Shown one piece after another: positions 16,331 through 24,563 of a stretch of DNA of 64,000 nucleotides. Position 1 is the stretch's first letter. Each line of letters starts with the position of its first letter. A program made the position numbers and the translations under genes. The notes under the pieces were generated by a model, which saw only the letters and a list, made by a program, of their open reading frames with translations, did no database searches and was not told the origin of the DNA. The DNA is from Candidatus Rifleibacteriota bacterium (GTDB taxonomy: Bacteria > Muiribacteriota > Ozemobacteria > Ozemobacterales > Ozemobacteraceae): the NCBI GenBank assembly GCA_018818125.1, contig JAHISQ010000165.1, positions 78,569-142,568 of the forward strand, given 5' to 3'.

Positions 16331-16357
16331 TTATCGACATGATTTACCAGATCATTA
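16331..16357 (-). promoter_or_regulatory. Sigma-28-like promoter upstream of the orphan leader / flaG operon
   Basis: Minus strand: TAAT, 15-nt spacer, GTCGATAA, against the consensus TAAA-N15-GCCGATAA. It ends about 57 nt before the first leader hairpin. It would give a 5' UTR of about 320 nt to flaG containing the two GGA hairpins. Confidence 0.5.
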
Positions 16358-16448
16358 CCAGCTAATTCAACGTTTTTAGATGAAAAACAGCTGTTAAAGT
16401 GTTTTTTCACAGCGAATACACCTATATTAAGCCAATTTTCTTTTAATA

Positions 16449-18716
16449 TCAGCGCAATAGACCTAGTATCCCGGCAGCGTTGGTATTTGCCTGGGCCAGC
16501 ATCGCATTGGCAGACTGACTTACTACCTGATTACGTGTATATTCTATCATTTCGCTCGCAATGTCTGCATCTCTTATTCGAGATTCAGCTGCCGTACCGT
16601 TGACGTGCATATTACGCAAATTTGTAATTGTGTATTCAAGCCGGTTTTGAAAAGCCCCAAGCTTTGATCGTTCCGCAGAAACCCTGTCAATCGCCTTATT
16701 CAGTTTACCGATAGCCAACTCTGCACCTTCAACTGTAGTCATATCGAGATTATCAACACCCAGTGCGCGGGCTGACATTTCTGAAAACGAAACTTTCATT
16801 GCTTCCATCTGGTTGGCGCCAATATGATACTGGTTTTCATTCTGCGCGACATGAAAACGGAAGTTGGTATCGCCAACGCCGCTTTTTGTACCAGCAGTCA
16901 TTCCGAAATAGCGCAACATGCTTTCGCCAGCCTCGACAGTCGCGTTGAGTGCAGTAATTGTTACCGCCTCGATTGTAACCATACTCGAATAAGCAGTACC
17001 AGCCGCTACATTATTCCGCCCGATAAGGGTTGAAGTAAACATCATTGCACCATCAGTCTGATCAACACGCACATTAACTCCGGCATCAACAAAGTCCTGG
17101 TTTGCCTTGTTTTTGAGCTCTTCAAAACTTACCATGTCAGCAACAGTAGCAACACCCGGTTTCGCCGAAATTGATGTACAAAGATTTATCAGTATTGATT
17201 TCTGACCATCGCCGACCTCCAGCGTTGCCACTGTGCTGACAGCTATGTCTGGCTGATACATGCTGAAACCCCACGCCAGTTTATCAGCATCCTTGCTGCT
17301 ATCAACAAAGCCGCTATACATACCATTTTGAAAGCCAAGAACCGAAGAAGGCCCGGCAAAAGTAATTTCCATAGCATTGCCAAAAGCCGATGATACAGAT
17401 ACAGGCCTCTGATATGCCAACCTGATCTCGCCTTCAGCAACACTGGCAAACAAGCCATTGAGCGACATTCCACCACCTGCAGTACTGATCTGCATGTTAA
17501 AACTGCGCGCAATACCTTCGAGAGTGCTGTAGCCGCTGGCAACTATAAGTCCCATCAGCTGACCACCTGCCTCAACCATAAAGCTCTCAGTCGAAGAAAA
17601 GTATAAACCCTGTTCCAGACCACGACTACCAGCAATTTGAGCCGCCTGTGAATCAAATTGTATGTCTATACCATTAAGCAGACCAGAAGCTCGATCACAA
17701 TCAATCTGAGTAACCCTTGTCTGCTTGTCTTTATCGGTCAAAGCAACTTCAATCTGGTTGTCTTTGGCTGCACGAGCAGTAGATATCCCCAGAGCATCGA
17801 TAAGACTCTGATCACCAGCCACGCTCACGCGGCCTTTTTCCCCTATGTACCCCGAAGTGATTTCGAGATAGCCACCCAGTCCGGAAACCATACTTTGCGC
17901 AGTAATTGCAACGTTAACAACTGAGTTAGCCATGCCAAGACCTTCGCTTTTACTTATCATGGCTCTCTGCAGGCGCGAAGCAAATTCATCGAGGCTGGTA
18001 TAAGCATCGATAACCATTTCAGCAGTGCGAGAATTACCGTTCAGGGTAATTGTCTGCGGCTCTTCGAGACAAAATACCCCATTGGCATCATAGAACTGCG
18101 CGATACTGAGCAGCATGGTATCGCCCTGCGCCAGTTCATTGCTGTCGCGCAGAGAGAAAATATGCGTAGTCTGCAGCTGAGCCGAGCCGGCCTGCAAAAG
18201 CGCCAGACTGACCTGATAGTCGCCACCTGTTGAGACAGAACCGGTTACCAAACCACGAGCATAAGCAGAGCTCGTGCTGATAGCTGCGTTCTGACTGCCG
18301 TCAAGCAACTTTTTGGTATTGAATTCAGTGTTGAAGGCAATACGGTTAATGTCGTCACGCAACTGCACGACCTCTTTTTGAATTTCGAGACGATCGCGAC
18401 TGGTGAGCGTGTCATTTGACGCCTGAACAGCAAGTTCACGCATGCGATGCAGAATACTGTGAGTTTCGTTGAGAGCACCTTCGGCCGACTGAATCATTGA
18501 GATTCCGTCTTGAGCGTTCATGGTGGCACGGGCAAGACCGCGCACCTGACGACGCAATTTTTCGCTGATGGTCAAACCCGCTGCGTCATCGGCAGCGCGG
18601 TTTATTCTTAAGCCAGAACTCAGTTTTTCAACTGATTTTTCGAGTCTGTCCGACACTCCCAGCATCTGATGGTAAGCAGAGACCGCCGGGATATTATGAT
18701 TAACTCTAAGTGACAT
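16449..18716 (-). CDS. fliC: Flagellin 1 (large, 755 aa)
   Basis: Filament subunit. The start is the ATG at 18716 (MSLRVNHNIPAVSAYHQM), 5 nt after the Shine-Dalgarno hairpin; the frame open to 18752 reads through the leader. The N-terminal D0/D1 domain (1-~165) has SSGLRINRAADDAAGLTISE and QDGISMIQSAEGALNE. The C-terminal D1/D0 domain (~670-755) has LGAFQNRLEYTITNLRN, then ESRIRDADIASEMIEYTRNQ and a QANTNAAGILGLLR end. The central ~500 residues are a variable surface domain with a conserved GGYLEITSGYIGEKGRVSV block shared by flagellins 1-5. It is the most divergent of the five tandem copies, is last in the array and is nearest to flaG-fliD. A 755-aa flagellin is much larger than the usual 270-550. 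Confidence 0.93.
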   Translation of the reverse strand: MSLRVNHNIPAVSAYHQMLGVSDRLEKSVEKLSSGLRINRAADDAAGLTISEKLRRQVRGLARATMNAQDGISMIQSAEGALNETHSILHRMRELAVQASNDTLTSRDRLEIQKEVVQLRDDINRIAFNTEFNTKKLLDGSQNAAISTSSAYARGLVTGSVSTGGDYQVSLALLQAGSAQLQTTHIFSLRDSNELAQGDTMLLSIAQFYDANGVFCLEEPQTITLNGNSRTAEMVIDAYTSLDEFASRLQRAMISKSEGLGMANSVVNVAITAQSMVSGLGGYLEITSGYIGEKGRVSVAGDQSLIDALGISTARAAKDNQIEVALTDKDKQTRVTQIDCDRASGLLNGIDIQFDSQAAQIAGSRGLEQGLYFSSTESFMVEAGGQLMGLIVASGYSTLEGIARSFNMQISTAGGGMSLNGLFASVAEGEIRLAYQRPVSVSSAFGNAMEITFAGPSSVLGFQNGMYSGFVDSSKDADKLAWGFSMYQPDIAVSTVATLEVGDGQKSILINLCTSISAKPGVATVADMVSFEELKNKANQDFVDAGVNVRVDQTDGAMMFTSTLIGRNNVAAGTAYSSMVTIEAVTITALNATVEAGESMLRYFGMTAGTKSGVGDTNFRFHVAQNENQYHIGANQMEAMKVSFSEMSARALGVDNLDMTTVEGAELAIGKLNKAIDRVSAERSKLGAFQNRLEYTITNLRNMHVNGTAAESRIRDADIASEMIEYTRNQVVSQSANAMLAQANTNAAGILGLLR

Positions 18717-18719
18717 ACT

Positions 18720-18761
18720 GATTCCTCCTTGAATCTTATTGGGTTCGCGCATCCATGCGCG
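18720..18761 (-). promoter_or_regulatory. Flagellin 1 leader: two GGA hairpins, predicted CsrA sites
   Basis: Hairpin 1 CGCGCA-TGGA-TGCGCG (18746-18761), 10-nt gap, hairpin 2 GATTC-AAGGAG-GAATC (18720-18735), then 3 nt to the ATG. The second loop is the Shine-Dalgarno, so protein bound there would block ribosomes. Confidence 0.72.
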
Positions 18762-18857
18762 ATTGGCTCACAGCTATTCTGCGATTAAGTTGTCAGTTAA
18801 GGAACCAGTGATCACCTCCTGAACTTCAGCAGAAACATTAATTTTCTGCCATCATAC

Positions 18858-18884
18858 TTAACGGCATCTTTTGTTTTTTTTTAA
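18858..18884 (-). promoter_or_regulatory. Sigma-28-like promoter for flagellin 1
   Basis: Minus strand: TTAA (TAAA with a 14-nt spacer), 15 nt, GCCGTTAA. It lies just downstream of the terminator of flagellin 2 and gives a 5' UTR of about 135 nt that includes both leader hairpins. Confidence 0.5.
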
Positions 18885-18893
18885 CCGACGCGC

Positions 18894-18928
18894 AAAAAAA
18901 CCGCCGGCAACCCCGGCGGCTTTTTTTT
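18894..18928. terminator. Bidirectional rho-independent terminator after flagellin 2
   Basis: A7, stem CCGCCGG / CCGGCGG with loop CAACC, then T8. Serves flagellin 2 on the minus strand and separates it from the promoter of flagellin 1. Confidence 0.88.
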
Positions 18929-18960
18929 GCGCATGTTCGCAACTCAGCAAATTGACCTGC

Positions 18961-19002
18961 CAGATTTTATGGCAGCCGGTATCCCGGCCGCCACAAAATC
19001 TG
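18961..19002. repeat. Long imperfect inverted repeat just after flagellin 2
   Basis: CAGATTTTaTGGCaGCCGG pairs with CCGGCcGCCAcAAAATCTG around a 4-nt centre, starting 6 nt after the flagellin 2 stop. As RNA it would make a stable 3' hairpin, perhaps protecting the transcript; a U-run is absent, the true terminator being 35 nt further on. Confidence 0.7.
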
Positions 19003-19007
19003 ACTGA

Positions 19008-21209
19008 TTATTTGAGCAACTGCAATATGCCCTGCGGAACCATGTTGGCCTGAGCCAGCATAGCTGTCCCTGACTGAGACACGATCTGATTGCGAGTGAA
19101 CTCAATCATTTCCATCGCGATATCAGCGTCTCTGATGCGTGACTCGGCAGCAGTCAGATTGCTTGAGGTATTGCGAAGATTGTTAATTGAGTATTCGAGA
19201 CGGTTCTGGAAAGCACCAAGCTTAGCTCTTTCAGATGACACAGTATCAATGGCCTTACCAAGCTTAGCCAGCGACAACTGAGCGCCTTCAACGCTGGTCA
19301 TATCGAGTTTATCGACACCCAGAGCGAGAGAAGACATGTCACCCATTGAGATCTGCATGTTCTGACCGGCATCGGCACCGATCTGAAACTGCGGCTTGTT
19401 ATCAACAACATGAATTCTGAAGTTAGTATCGCCAGTACCCCTGGCTGTGCCGTTGGTAAAACCAAACTTAGTCAACGCCTCAGTATCATTGACACCCAGA
19501 GAAACTAAGCTCTTAATTGCGGCAGCGCCATCCTGGTTTTCCTGGCCAACTCTTGTCGAGGTAAAGGCAAGAGAGCCATTAACCTCATCAAGTCTTACAT
19601 CCACAACTACACTAGTGCTACTGAGCTGGATATTAACGCTGGCAACAAAGTTGCCAATTTCCTTCAGATCTGCTACTTGTTTGGAAACTACGGTGCTGTA
19701 TCCGGTAATGGCTAAGCTGTCGTTGTCCCCATCAGCGACTGTGAAGATCACCGTAGCAATTACGGTAATCTCCGAATACATACTGAAGCCGCTAATAGCC
19801 TTCGACTCATCTTTATCGCCTTGCACAAAGCCGCTTTTAACGCCATTGTAAATACCAAGCACATCAGCGCTGGCAGATGTAATAGTTATGGTCGAAAGAC
19901 CGGTGGAAGTTGGCGGTTCGTAGCTGATGCGCAATTCGCCGTCAGCAATGCTAGCTGAAAGACCAGTCACGCTAGCTGCTTCTGCCTGATCGTTAAATGA
20001 TCTGGCAATACCCTCCATTGTCCAGTCGCCAGAAACGATAGTAAAGGTAGTCGTAGTGGTGCCAACTTGAATAGTGAATACCTGGGAAGCCGCAAACCTG
20101 ATACCATCTTGCATACCGCCGTTACCGGCAACCTGAGCAGCCTGAGAGTCGAACTGCAGATCTATGCCTTCAAGCAGACCAGCTGCACGATTAGAGCTGG
20201 TTCTGACATTGCGGATATTACCCTGGCCATCGTCAATAGTCAGCTGCACCAGGTTGTTTTCTGACTGCCGTGAAGTCGCGAAACCAATGGAATCAACAAC
20301 AGACTGTGGGCCGGCAACCGAGAATTTGCCAGAATCACCAACAGAACCGGAAACGACCTCAATGTAACCGCCCATCCCCGAAACACCTGTAGCGACAGTG
20401 CCAATCACACCTGCGCTGGTGTTTTTGATATCCAGGCCAGCATCACTGCTGATAGCCTGTTGAATGGCAGCGGCAAGTTCATTGAGACTCATCTGAGCAT
20501 CAATGGTAATAGTAGATTCTTTTGAGTTCCCTGTAATGGTAAGCTGCTGCGGTGAGTCGAGAGTAAATGTACCGTTCGTATCATAGAACTGGGCGATGTC
20601 CTGCAGTTTGGTACTGCCTTCAGCAAGATCACCAGAATCTTTATTGGTATACACCTGGCTTCTCTGCAATTGCGAAATACCACCGCTAACAAGAGCTATA
20701 CTTACAACGTAATCACTGCCATCAATGACATTTCCGGTTACAATACCGTTAACGTACTTCGAACTTGAGCTGAGATGAGCAGATTGGCTACCATCCAGAA
20801 GTTTTTTGGTATTGAATTCGGTATTCTGAGAAATTCTGTCAATTTCAGAACGAAGCTGATTAACTTCTTTCTGAATCTCGACGCGGTCATTACTGGTAAG
20901 CGTATCATTCGAAGCCTGAACGGCAAGTTCACGCATACGCTGAAGAATACTGTGAGTTTCGCCCAGTGCGCCTTCAGCGGTCTGTATCATGGAAATACCA
21001 TCTTGAGCATTGAGAACTGCACGGCCCAGACCTCGGATCTGACGCCGCATTTTCTCGCTTATAGCCAGACCAGCGGCATCATCAGAAGCACTGTTGATGC
21101 GCAGACCTGAACTGAGTTTCTGAATGGATTTTTCCAGACGTGAAGCGGTTTGACTTACCGCACCATAGGTATTTAGCGACAACACATTTTGATTTATACG
21201 TAATGTCAT
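19008..21209 (-). CDS. fliC: Flagellin 2 (733 aa), close paralogue of flagellin 5
   Basis: The start is the ATG at 21209 (MTLRINQNVLSLNTYGAV), set by the leader hairpin and by alignment with flagellins 3-5; the open frame to 21287 is leader. N-terminal domain: SSGLRINSASDDAAGLAISE, QDGISMIQTAEGALGE. C-terminal domain: LGAFQNRLEYSINNLRNTSS, then AESRIRDADIAMEMIEFTRN and MVPQGILQLLK. The central domain contains a block FSKF/FSMYSEITVIATVIFTV found only in flagellins 2 and 5. Long stretches of DNA are nearly identical to flagellin 5 (for example 20408-20527 against 28509-28627), suggesting recent duplication or gene conversion. It ends in an inverted repeat plus a terminator. Confidence 0.94.
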   Translation of the reverse strand: MTLRINQNVLSLNTYGAVSQTASRLEKSIQKLSSGLRINSASDDAAGLAISEKMRRQIRGLGRAVLNAQDGISMIQTAEGALGETHSILQRMRELAVQASNDTLTSNDRVEIQKEVNQLRSEIDRISQNTEFNTKKLLDGSQSAHLSSSSKYVNGIVTGNVIDGSDYVVSIALVSGGISQLQRSQVYTNKDSGDLAEGSTKLQDIAQFYDTNGTFTLDSPQQLTITGNSKESTITIDAQMSLNELAAAIQQAISSDAGLDIKNTSAGVIGTVATGVSGMGGYIEVVSGSVGDSGKFSVAGPQSVVDSIGFATSRQSENNLVQLTIDDGQGNIRNVRTSSNRAAGLLEGIDLQFDSQAAQVAGNGGMQDGIRFAASQVFTIQVGTTTTTFTIVSGDWTMEGIARSFNDQAEAASVTGLSASIADGELRISYEPPTSTGLSTITITSASADVLGIYNGVKSGFVQGDKDESKAISGFSMYSEITVIATVIFTVADGDNDSLAITGYSTVVSKQVADLKEIGNFVASVNIQLSSTSVVVDVRLDEVNGSLAFTSTRVGQENQDGAAAIKSLVSLGVNDTEALTKFGFTNGTARGTGDTNFRIHVVDNKPQFQIGADAGQNMQISMGDMSSLALGVDKLDMTSVEGAQLSLAKLGKAIDTVSSERAKLGAFQNRLEYSINNLRNTSSNLTAAESRIRDADIAMEMIEFTRNQIVSQSGTAMLAQANMVPQGILQLLK

Positions 21210-21213
21210 AATA

Positions 21214-21258
21214 GATTCCTCCATGAATCGATTTAATAGATTTAGCGCATCCCTGCGC
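21214..21258 (-). promoter_or_regulatory. Flagellin 2 leader: two GGA hairpins, predicted CsrA sites
   Basis: Hairpin 1 GCGCA-GGGA-TGCGC (21245-21258) and hairpin 2 GATTC-ATGGAG-GAATC (21214-21229), the latter containing the Shine-Dalgarno, 4 nt before the ATG at 21209. Confidence 0.72.
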
Positions 21259-21374
21259 CATAGAGCAGTAAACCTTGGAAAACTCACTCCTTCCTGATCA
21301 ATCGATCATATTGTGTTTTTAAACTATTGGTACACTGCTTGCGAAGCTGACAGATTTACAGCAGCTTCGAAGCA

Positions 21375-21420
21375 AATTCCTCCATGAATCAACCAGATTA
21401 AATTAACGCGGCTCTGCGCC
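21375..21420 (-). promoter_or_regulatory. Decayed second flagellin-type leader upstream of flagellin 2
   Basis: Minus strand: GGCGCAGAGCCGCG (21407-21420) aligns with hairpin 1 of flagellin 2, but GGGA is now GAGC. Hairpin 2 survives as GATTC-ATGGAG-GAATT (21375-21390) with a G-U closing pair. No start codon follows at the right distance. It lies about 120 nt upstream of the intact leader, as if a flagellin gene between them had been deleted. Confidence 0.55.
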
Positions 21421-21480
21421 GTCAGGTCAGCAAGAGTTGTAAATGATAACTTTCTCCTTTCTCAATAAAATGTAAACAAC

Positions 21481-21516
21481 ATTAGAGCCACGTATCCCGC
21501 AGTGCTCACCGGGAAT
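21481..21516. repeat. Intergenic composite repeat, copy 3
   Basis: ATTAGAGCCACG followed by the inverted repeat TCCCG-cagtgctca-CCGGGA. Same order as the reverse complement of copy 1 (CATTAGAGTCAC... TCCTGTAGTGCTCACCGGGA). Confidence 0.6.
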
Positions 21517-21744
21517 TACACAAAGCCTCGCCATATTTTTCAGTCCGTCTCTGCAATTGAGAGCAAAAATCATATTTTCCCAATAACACGGGACTGGCCC
21601 GCGTTTTTTCACACTACTTCCCAGCCGTGCTCGTAATCAAACTCTACCGATTCCATCCTGAAGTGATCAAGTGTGCCCATATCCATGTGAACACAACACA
21701 GCTTCATCAAATACAGGATACGAAATTACATCGAATCATCTGGG

Positions 21745-21773
21745 GGCTCTTATGGCTTTTGGTCATAAGAGCC
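21745..21773. repeat. Palindrome related to the composite repeat
   Basis: GGCTCTTATG (21745-21754) pairs with CATAAGAGCC (21764-21773) around a 9-nt loop; resembles the GGCCATTAGAGCC module of the intergenic repeat. Confidence 0.55.
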
Positions 21774-21793
21774 ACACACCTCACAGTTCCATA

Positions 21794-21832
21794 TCTGGAG
21801 CCTGACAGCGCAAAGCTGTTGGCAACTCCAGA
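21794..21832. repeat. Inverted repeat in the flagellin 3-2 gap
   Basis: TCTGGAG (21794-21800) pairs with CTCCAGA (21826-21832), with an inner ACAGC/GCTGT stem around GCAAA. The 684-bp gap 21210-21893 also contains an AT-rich stretch; I see no gene in it. Confidence 0.5.
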
Positions 21833-21854
21833 CAAAAAGCTCATACATTGTCGT

Positions 21855-21883
21855 TATCAGCCCACCGTTAAGGTGGGCTGATA
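21855..21883 (-). terminator. Hairpin just downstream of flagellin 3, probable terminator
   Basis: Perfect 12-bp stem TATCAGCCCACC / GGTGGGCTGATA with loop GTTAA, starting 10 nt after the flagellin 3 stop. On the minus strand it is not followed by a U-run, so it may act as a 3' stabiliser instead. Confidence 0.55.
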
Positions 21884-21893
21884 TAATTTTCAA

Positions 21894-24158
21894 TCAGCCG
21901 AGCAACTGCAACACCCCCTGGGGCACCACATTGGCCTGGGCCAGCATTGCGGTACCAGACTGCGAAACAATCTGGTTACGGGTGAACTCGATCATTTCCA
22001 TGGCAATATCAGCGTCTCTGATGCGCGACTCGGCAGCAGTCAGATTACTGTGCGTATTACGCAGGTTGTTGATGGCGAACTCGAGGCGGTTCTGGAAAGC
22101 ACCAAGTTTCGCGCGTTCACTGGATACTTTATCAATAGCCTTGTTGATCTTGCCCAAAGCCGATGACGCGCCCTTAACAGTGGTGAGATCTATATTGGCT
22201 ACCCCAAGCGCTTCTGACGACATGTTGGCCATCGAGACCACCATGTTCTGGCCTTGATCAGCACCAATCTGCATCTGCGGCGCGTTATTTACTATATGCA
22301 TTCGAAAGTTCGCGTCGCCAAATCCCTTTGCAGTGCCTTCCTTGACACCAAACTTGCTCTGCATAAAGACAGCTTGAGTGGAATCTGCCATATTAATGGA
22401 AACCATACTTGTGCAGGCAGGATTGCCATCATTGTGATAAGTACCAACTCGCAACGATGTAAATGCCATAGCTCCGCCATGCTGGTCAATTCTAACGGCT
22501 ACTGTAGCCAATTTCAGAGCAGCATTCACTGAAGCCTGGAAAAATTTGAAGGCGACCATGTCAGCAATAACAAGATCAGCGGCAGCAGTACCTATTGTCT
22601 GCATTAACGTAATGCTCCCGATACTGCCAGTTCCATCCGTCACGCTTATTATGACGCTACCACCAGCTGAAATTCCATAGCTGGAAGAAGCTACGTAACG
22701 GCTGAAGCCCCATTCAACCTTATCCGAGTCTTTAGAGCCATCAACAAAGCCACTGTATATACCGTTTACAAAGCCAAGGCTTGAACTGGCGGCGTTGGTA
22801 ATGGTAATACTCGTTGCAAGAGTTGCGGAAGCAGTAGCCGGCTTTTCGTAAGTCAGACGAATTTCACCCTCAACCACAGACGCGCTCAAACCCTTGAGTT
22901 CTGCCGCCGCCGCTGCGGTAATTTGGTAGTTCATGCTTCTGGCCAATCCCTCCATTGTCCAGAACCCTCCTGCCACCGTAATAGTAACAGTACCAGTACC
23001 TATACTCAGATCGAAGCTTTCGCCAGCGGTGTTTGCTATCAACAATCCAGCTTCCAGCCCAGATGTGCCAGCATTCTGAGCAGCCTGCGACAGAAACTTT
23101 ATATCTATTCCGCTCAGCAACCCGGTGCCAATATCAGACTCGGTCTTTACGGATTTAATATTACCAAAACCATCACGAGCCGTTAGCGAAACACGGTTGT
23201 TTTGTGCTTCTCGACTTATTGAAAGCCCAAGAGCATCGATAACTTTCTGATCTCCCGAAAATGAAACAGAACCATTTTCGCCAACGTAGCCTGAGGTCAT
23301 TTCGATATAGCCACCAAGACCCGCTACCTTTGTCTGAACAGTATTTACTGTGGCAACTCGAGAATTTTGGATCATCAGCCCATTTTTGCTGACCACAGCA
23401 TTTTGAATCTCAGCCGATAGATCATCAATACTCATCTGACCATCAAGAGTAATGGATACAGAACGGCCGTTACCGTTAATATTAAGAATCTGTGGTGTTC
23501 CAAGAACAAACACATTATTAGAATCATAGAACTGCGCAATACTCTGCAGCTGAGTGCCACCATTAGCGAGCTGCCCCGATCCTTCTTTGACCGTAAGGAT
23601 CTGTGATCTCTGCATTTCAGCAATTCCAGCCCGCAGCAAGTCAATTTCAACGTTGTAGTCGCCCGCAGCACCGTTGAGCTCACCAGTCACCAGCCCCTTC
23701 ACAGAATTCGAACTGGCGCTGATCAATGCCGACTGGCTACCATCAAGAAGTTTTTTAGTATTAAACTCGGTGTTATTTGAGATACGGTCAAGATCGCTTT
23801 TTAACTGACCGACCTCTTTCTGTATTTCGAGTCGGTCATTACTGGTAAGAGTGTCATTTGAAGCCTGAATAGCAAGTTCACGCATACGTTGCAGAATGCT
23901 GTGAGACTCGTTCATGGCCCCTTCTGCTGTCTGCAGCATTGAGATGCCATCCTGGGCGTTAAGCACAGCACGGCTCAAACCTCTGATCTGTCTGCGCATC
24001 TTTTCGCTGATCGCCAGACCAGCAGCATCATCAGACGCGCTATTAATGCGCAATCCAGAACTCAATTTTTGAATTGACTTTTCTAGACGGGAAGAAGTCT
24101 TAGCTAACTCACCGTAGGTTCCAATCGCCAGAACGTTTTGATTGATCCTCATCGACAT
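21894..24158 (-). CDS. fliC: Flagellin 3 (754 aa), paralogue of flagellin 4
   Basis: The start is the ATG at 24158 (MSMRINQNVLAIGTYGEL). The frame extends to 24302, but those codons cover the leader and upstream DNA. Terminal domains are canonical: SSGLRINSASDDAAGLAISE, QDGISMLQTAEGAMNE; LGAFQNRLEFAINNLRNTHS; AQANVVPQGVLQLLG at the end. The central domain shares with flagellin 4 the blocks GFSRYVASSSYGISAGGSV, RIDQHGGAMAFTSLRVG and AVFMQSKFGVKEGTAKG, absent from flagellins 2 and 5. Its context in the array is 5-4-3-2-1, with 405 bp before it and 684 bp after. Confidence 0.94.
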   Translation of the reverse strand: MSMRINQNVLAIGTYGELAKTSSRLEKSIQKLSSGLRINSASDDAAGLAISEKMRRQIRGLSRAVLNAQDGISMLQTAEGAMNESHSILQRMRELAIQASNDTLTSNDRLEIQKEVGQLKSDLDRISNNTEFNTKKLLDGSQSALISASSNSVKGLVTGELNGAAGDYNVEIDLLRAGIAEMQRSQILTVKEGSGQLANGGTQLQSIAQFYDSNNVFVLGTPQILNINGNGRSVSITLDGQMSIDDLSAEIQNAVVSKNGLMIQNSRVATVNTVQTKVAGLGGYIEMTSGYVGENGSVSFSGDQKVIDALGLSISREAQNNRVSLTARDGFGNIKSVKTESDIGTGLLSGIDIKFLSQAAQNAGTSGLEAGLLIANTAGESFDLSIGTGTVTITVAGGFWTMEGLARSMNYQITAAAAAELKGLSASVVEGEIRLTYEKPATASATLATSITITNAASSSLGFVNGIYSGFVDGSKDSDKVEWGFSRYVASSSYGISAGGSVIISVTDGTGSIGSITLMQTIGTAAADLVIADMVAFKFFQASVNAALKLATVAVRIDQHGGAMAFTSLRVGTYHNDGNPACTSMVSINMADSTQAVFMQSKFGVKEGTAKGFGDANFRMHIVNNAPQMQIGADQGQNMVVSMANMSSEALGVANIDLTTVKGASSALGKINKAIDKVSSERAKLGAFQNRLEFAINNLRNTHSNLTAAESRIRDADIAMEMIEFTRNQIVSQSGTAMLAQANVVPQGVLQLLG

Positions 24159-24161
24159 AAT

Positions 24162-24205
24162 GATTCCTCCATGAACCAGTGATTCTGCCGGCACATCCCT
24201 GAGCC
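24162..24205 (-). promoter_or_regulatory. Flagellin 3 leader: two GGA hairpins, predicted CsrA sites
   Basis: Hairpin 1 GGCTCA-GGGA-TGTGCC (24190-24205; one T-T mismatch) and hairpin 2 GGTTC-ATGGAG-GAATC (24162-24177), where a G-U pair replaces the A-U of other copies. 3 nt precede the ATG. Confidence 0.68.
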
Positions 24206-24563
24206 AGGCATCAGATGCAGGCTGACACAACGCCTGACATCGCGCAATTACTATAAAGATGACAATCGGAGCCGTTAACGGCGTAAACCGCAGCACAGCC
24301 AAGTCATCAAAAACAACAGATAATTTAAGCTAACTGCGAATTTGAAGTGCAGAAAGAGGCTTAGTCGAACAAACTCCACACTTCCTTGTCAGCAGCATAA
24401 TAATTGCCTGACTTTTGCATTGTCAGACCCCAACTTAGAACAGCGCAGCGTTCAATATCGCTGTGCAACAGCGGTTTTTAACGAGTGCTCTGCGAGTTCA
24501 GGGGTTACTACGGCTGCCAATCCAAGGCAAACTCATCCCAATTGCTTATCTTAGGCCAATTTT
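24206..24563. other. Gap between flagellin 4 and flagellin 3
   Basis: 358 bp. Holds a GCCGTTAACGGC palindrome at 24271-24282; on the minus strand it includes GCCGTTAA, the same -10-like octamer as in front of flagellin 1, but no TAAA-like box at the right spacing. No convincing gene or terminator seen. Confidence 0.4.

Noticed and set aside
16039..16410. 123-codon minus-strand ORF from 16410
   Set aside because: It would translate through a sigma-28-like promoter and both leader hairpins; only the part from GTG 16236 is kept as a doubtful ORF.
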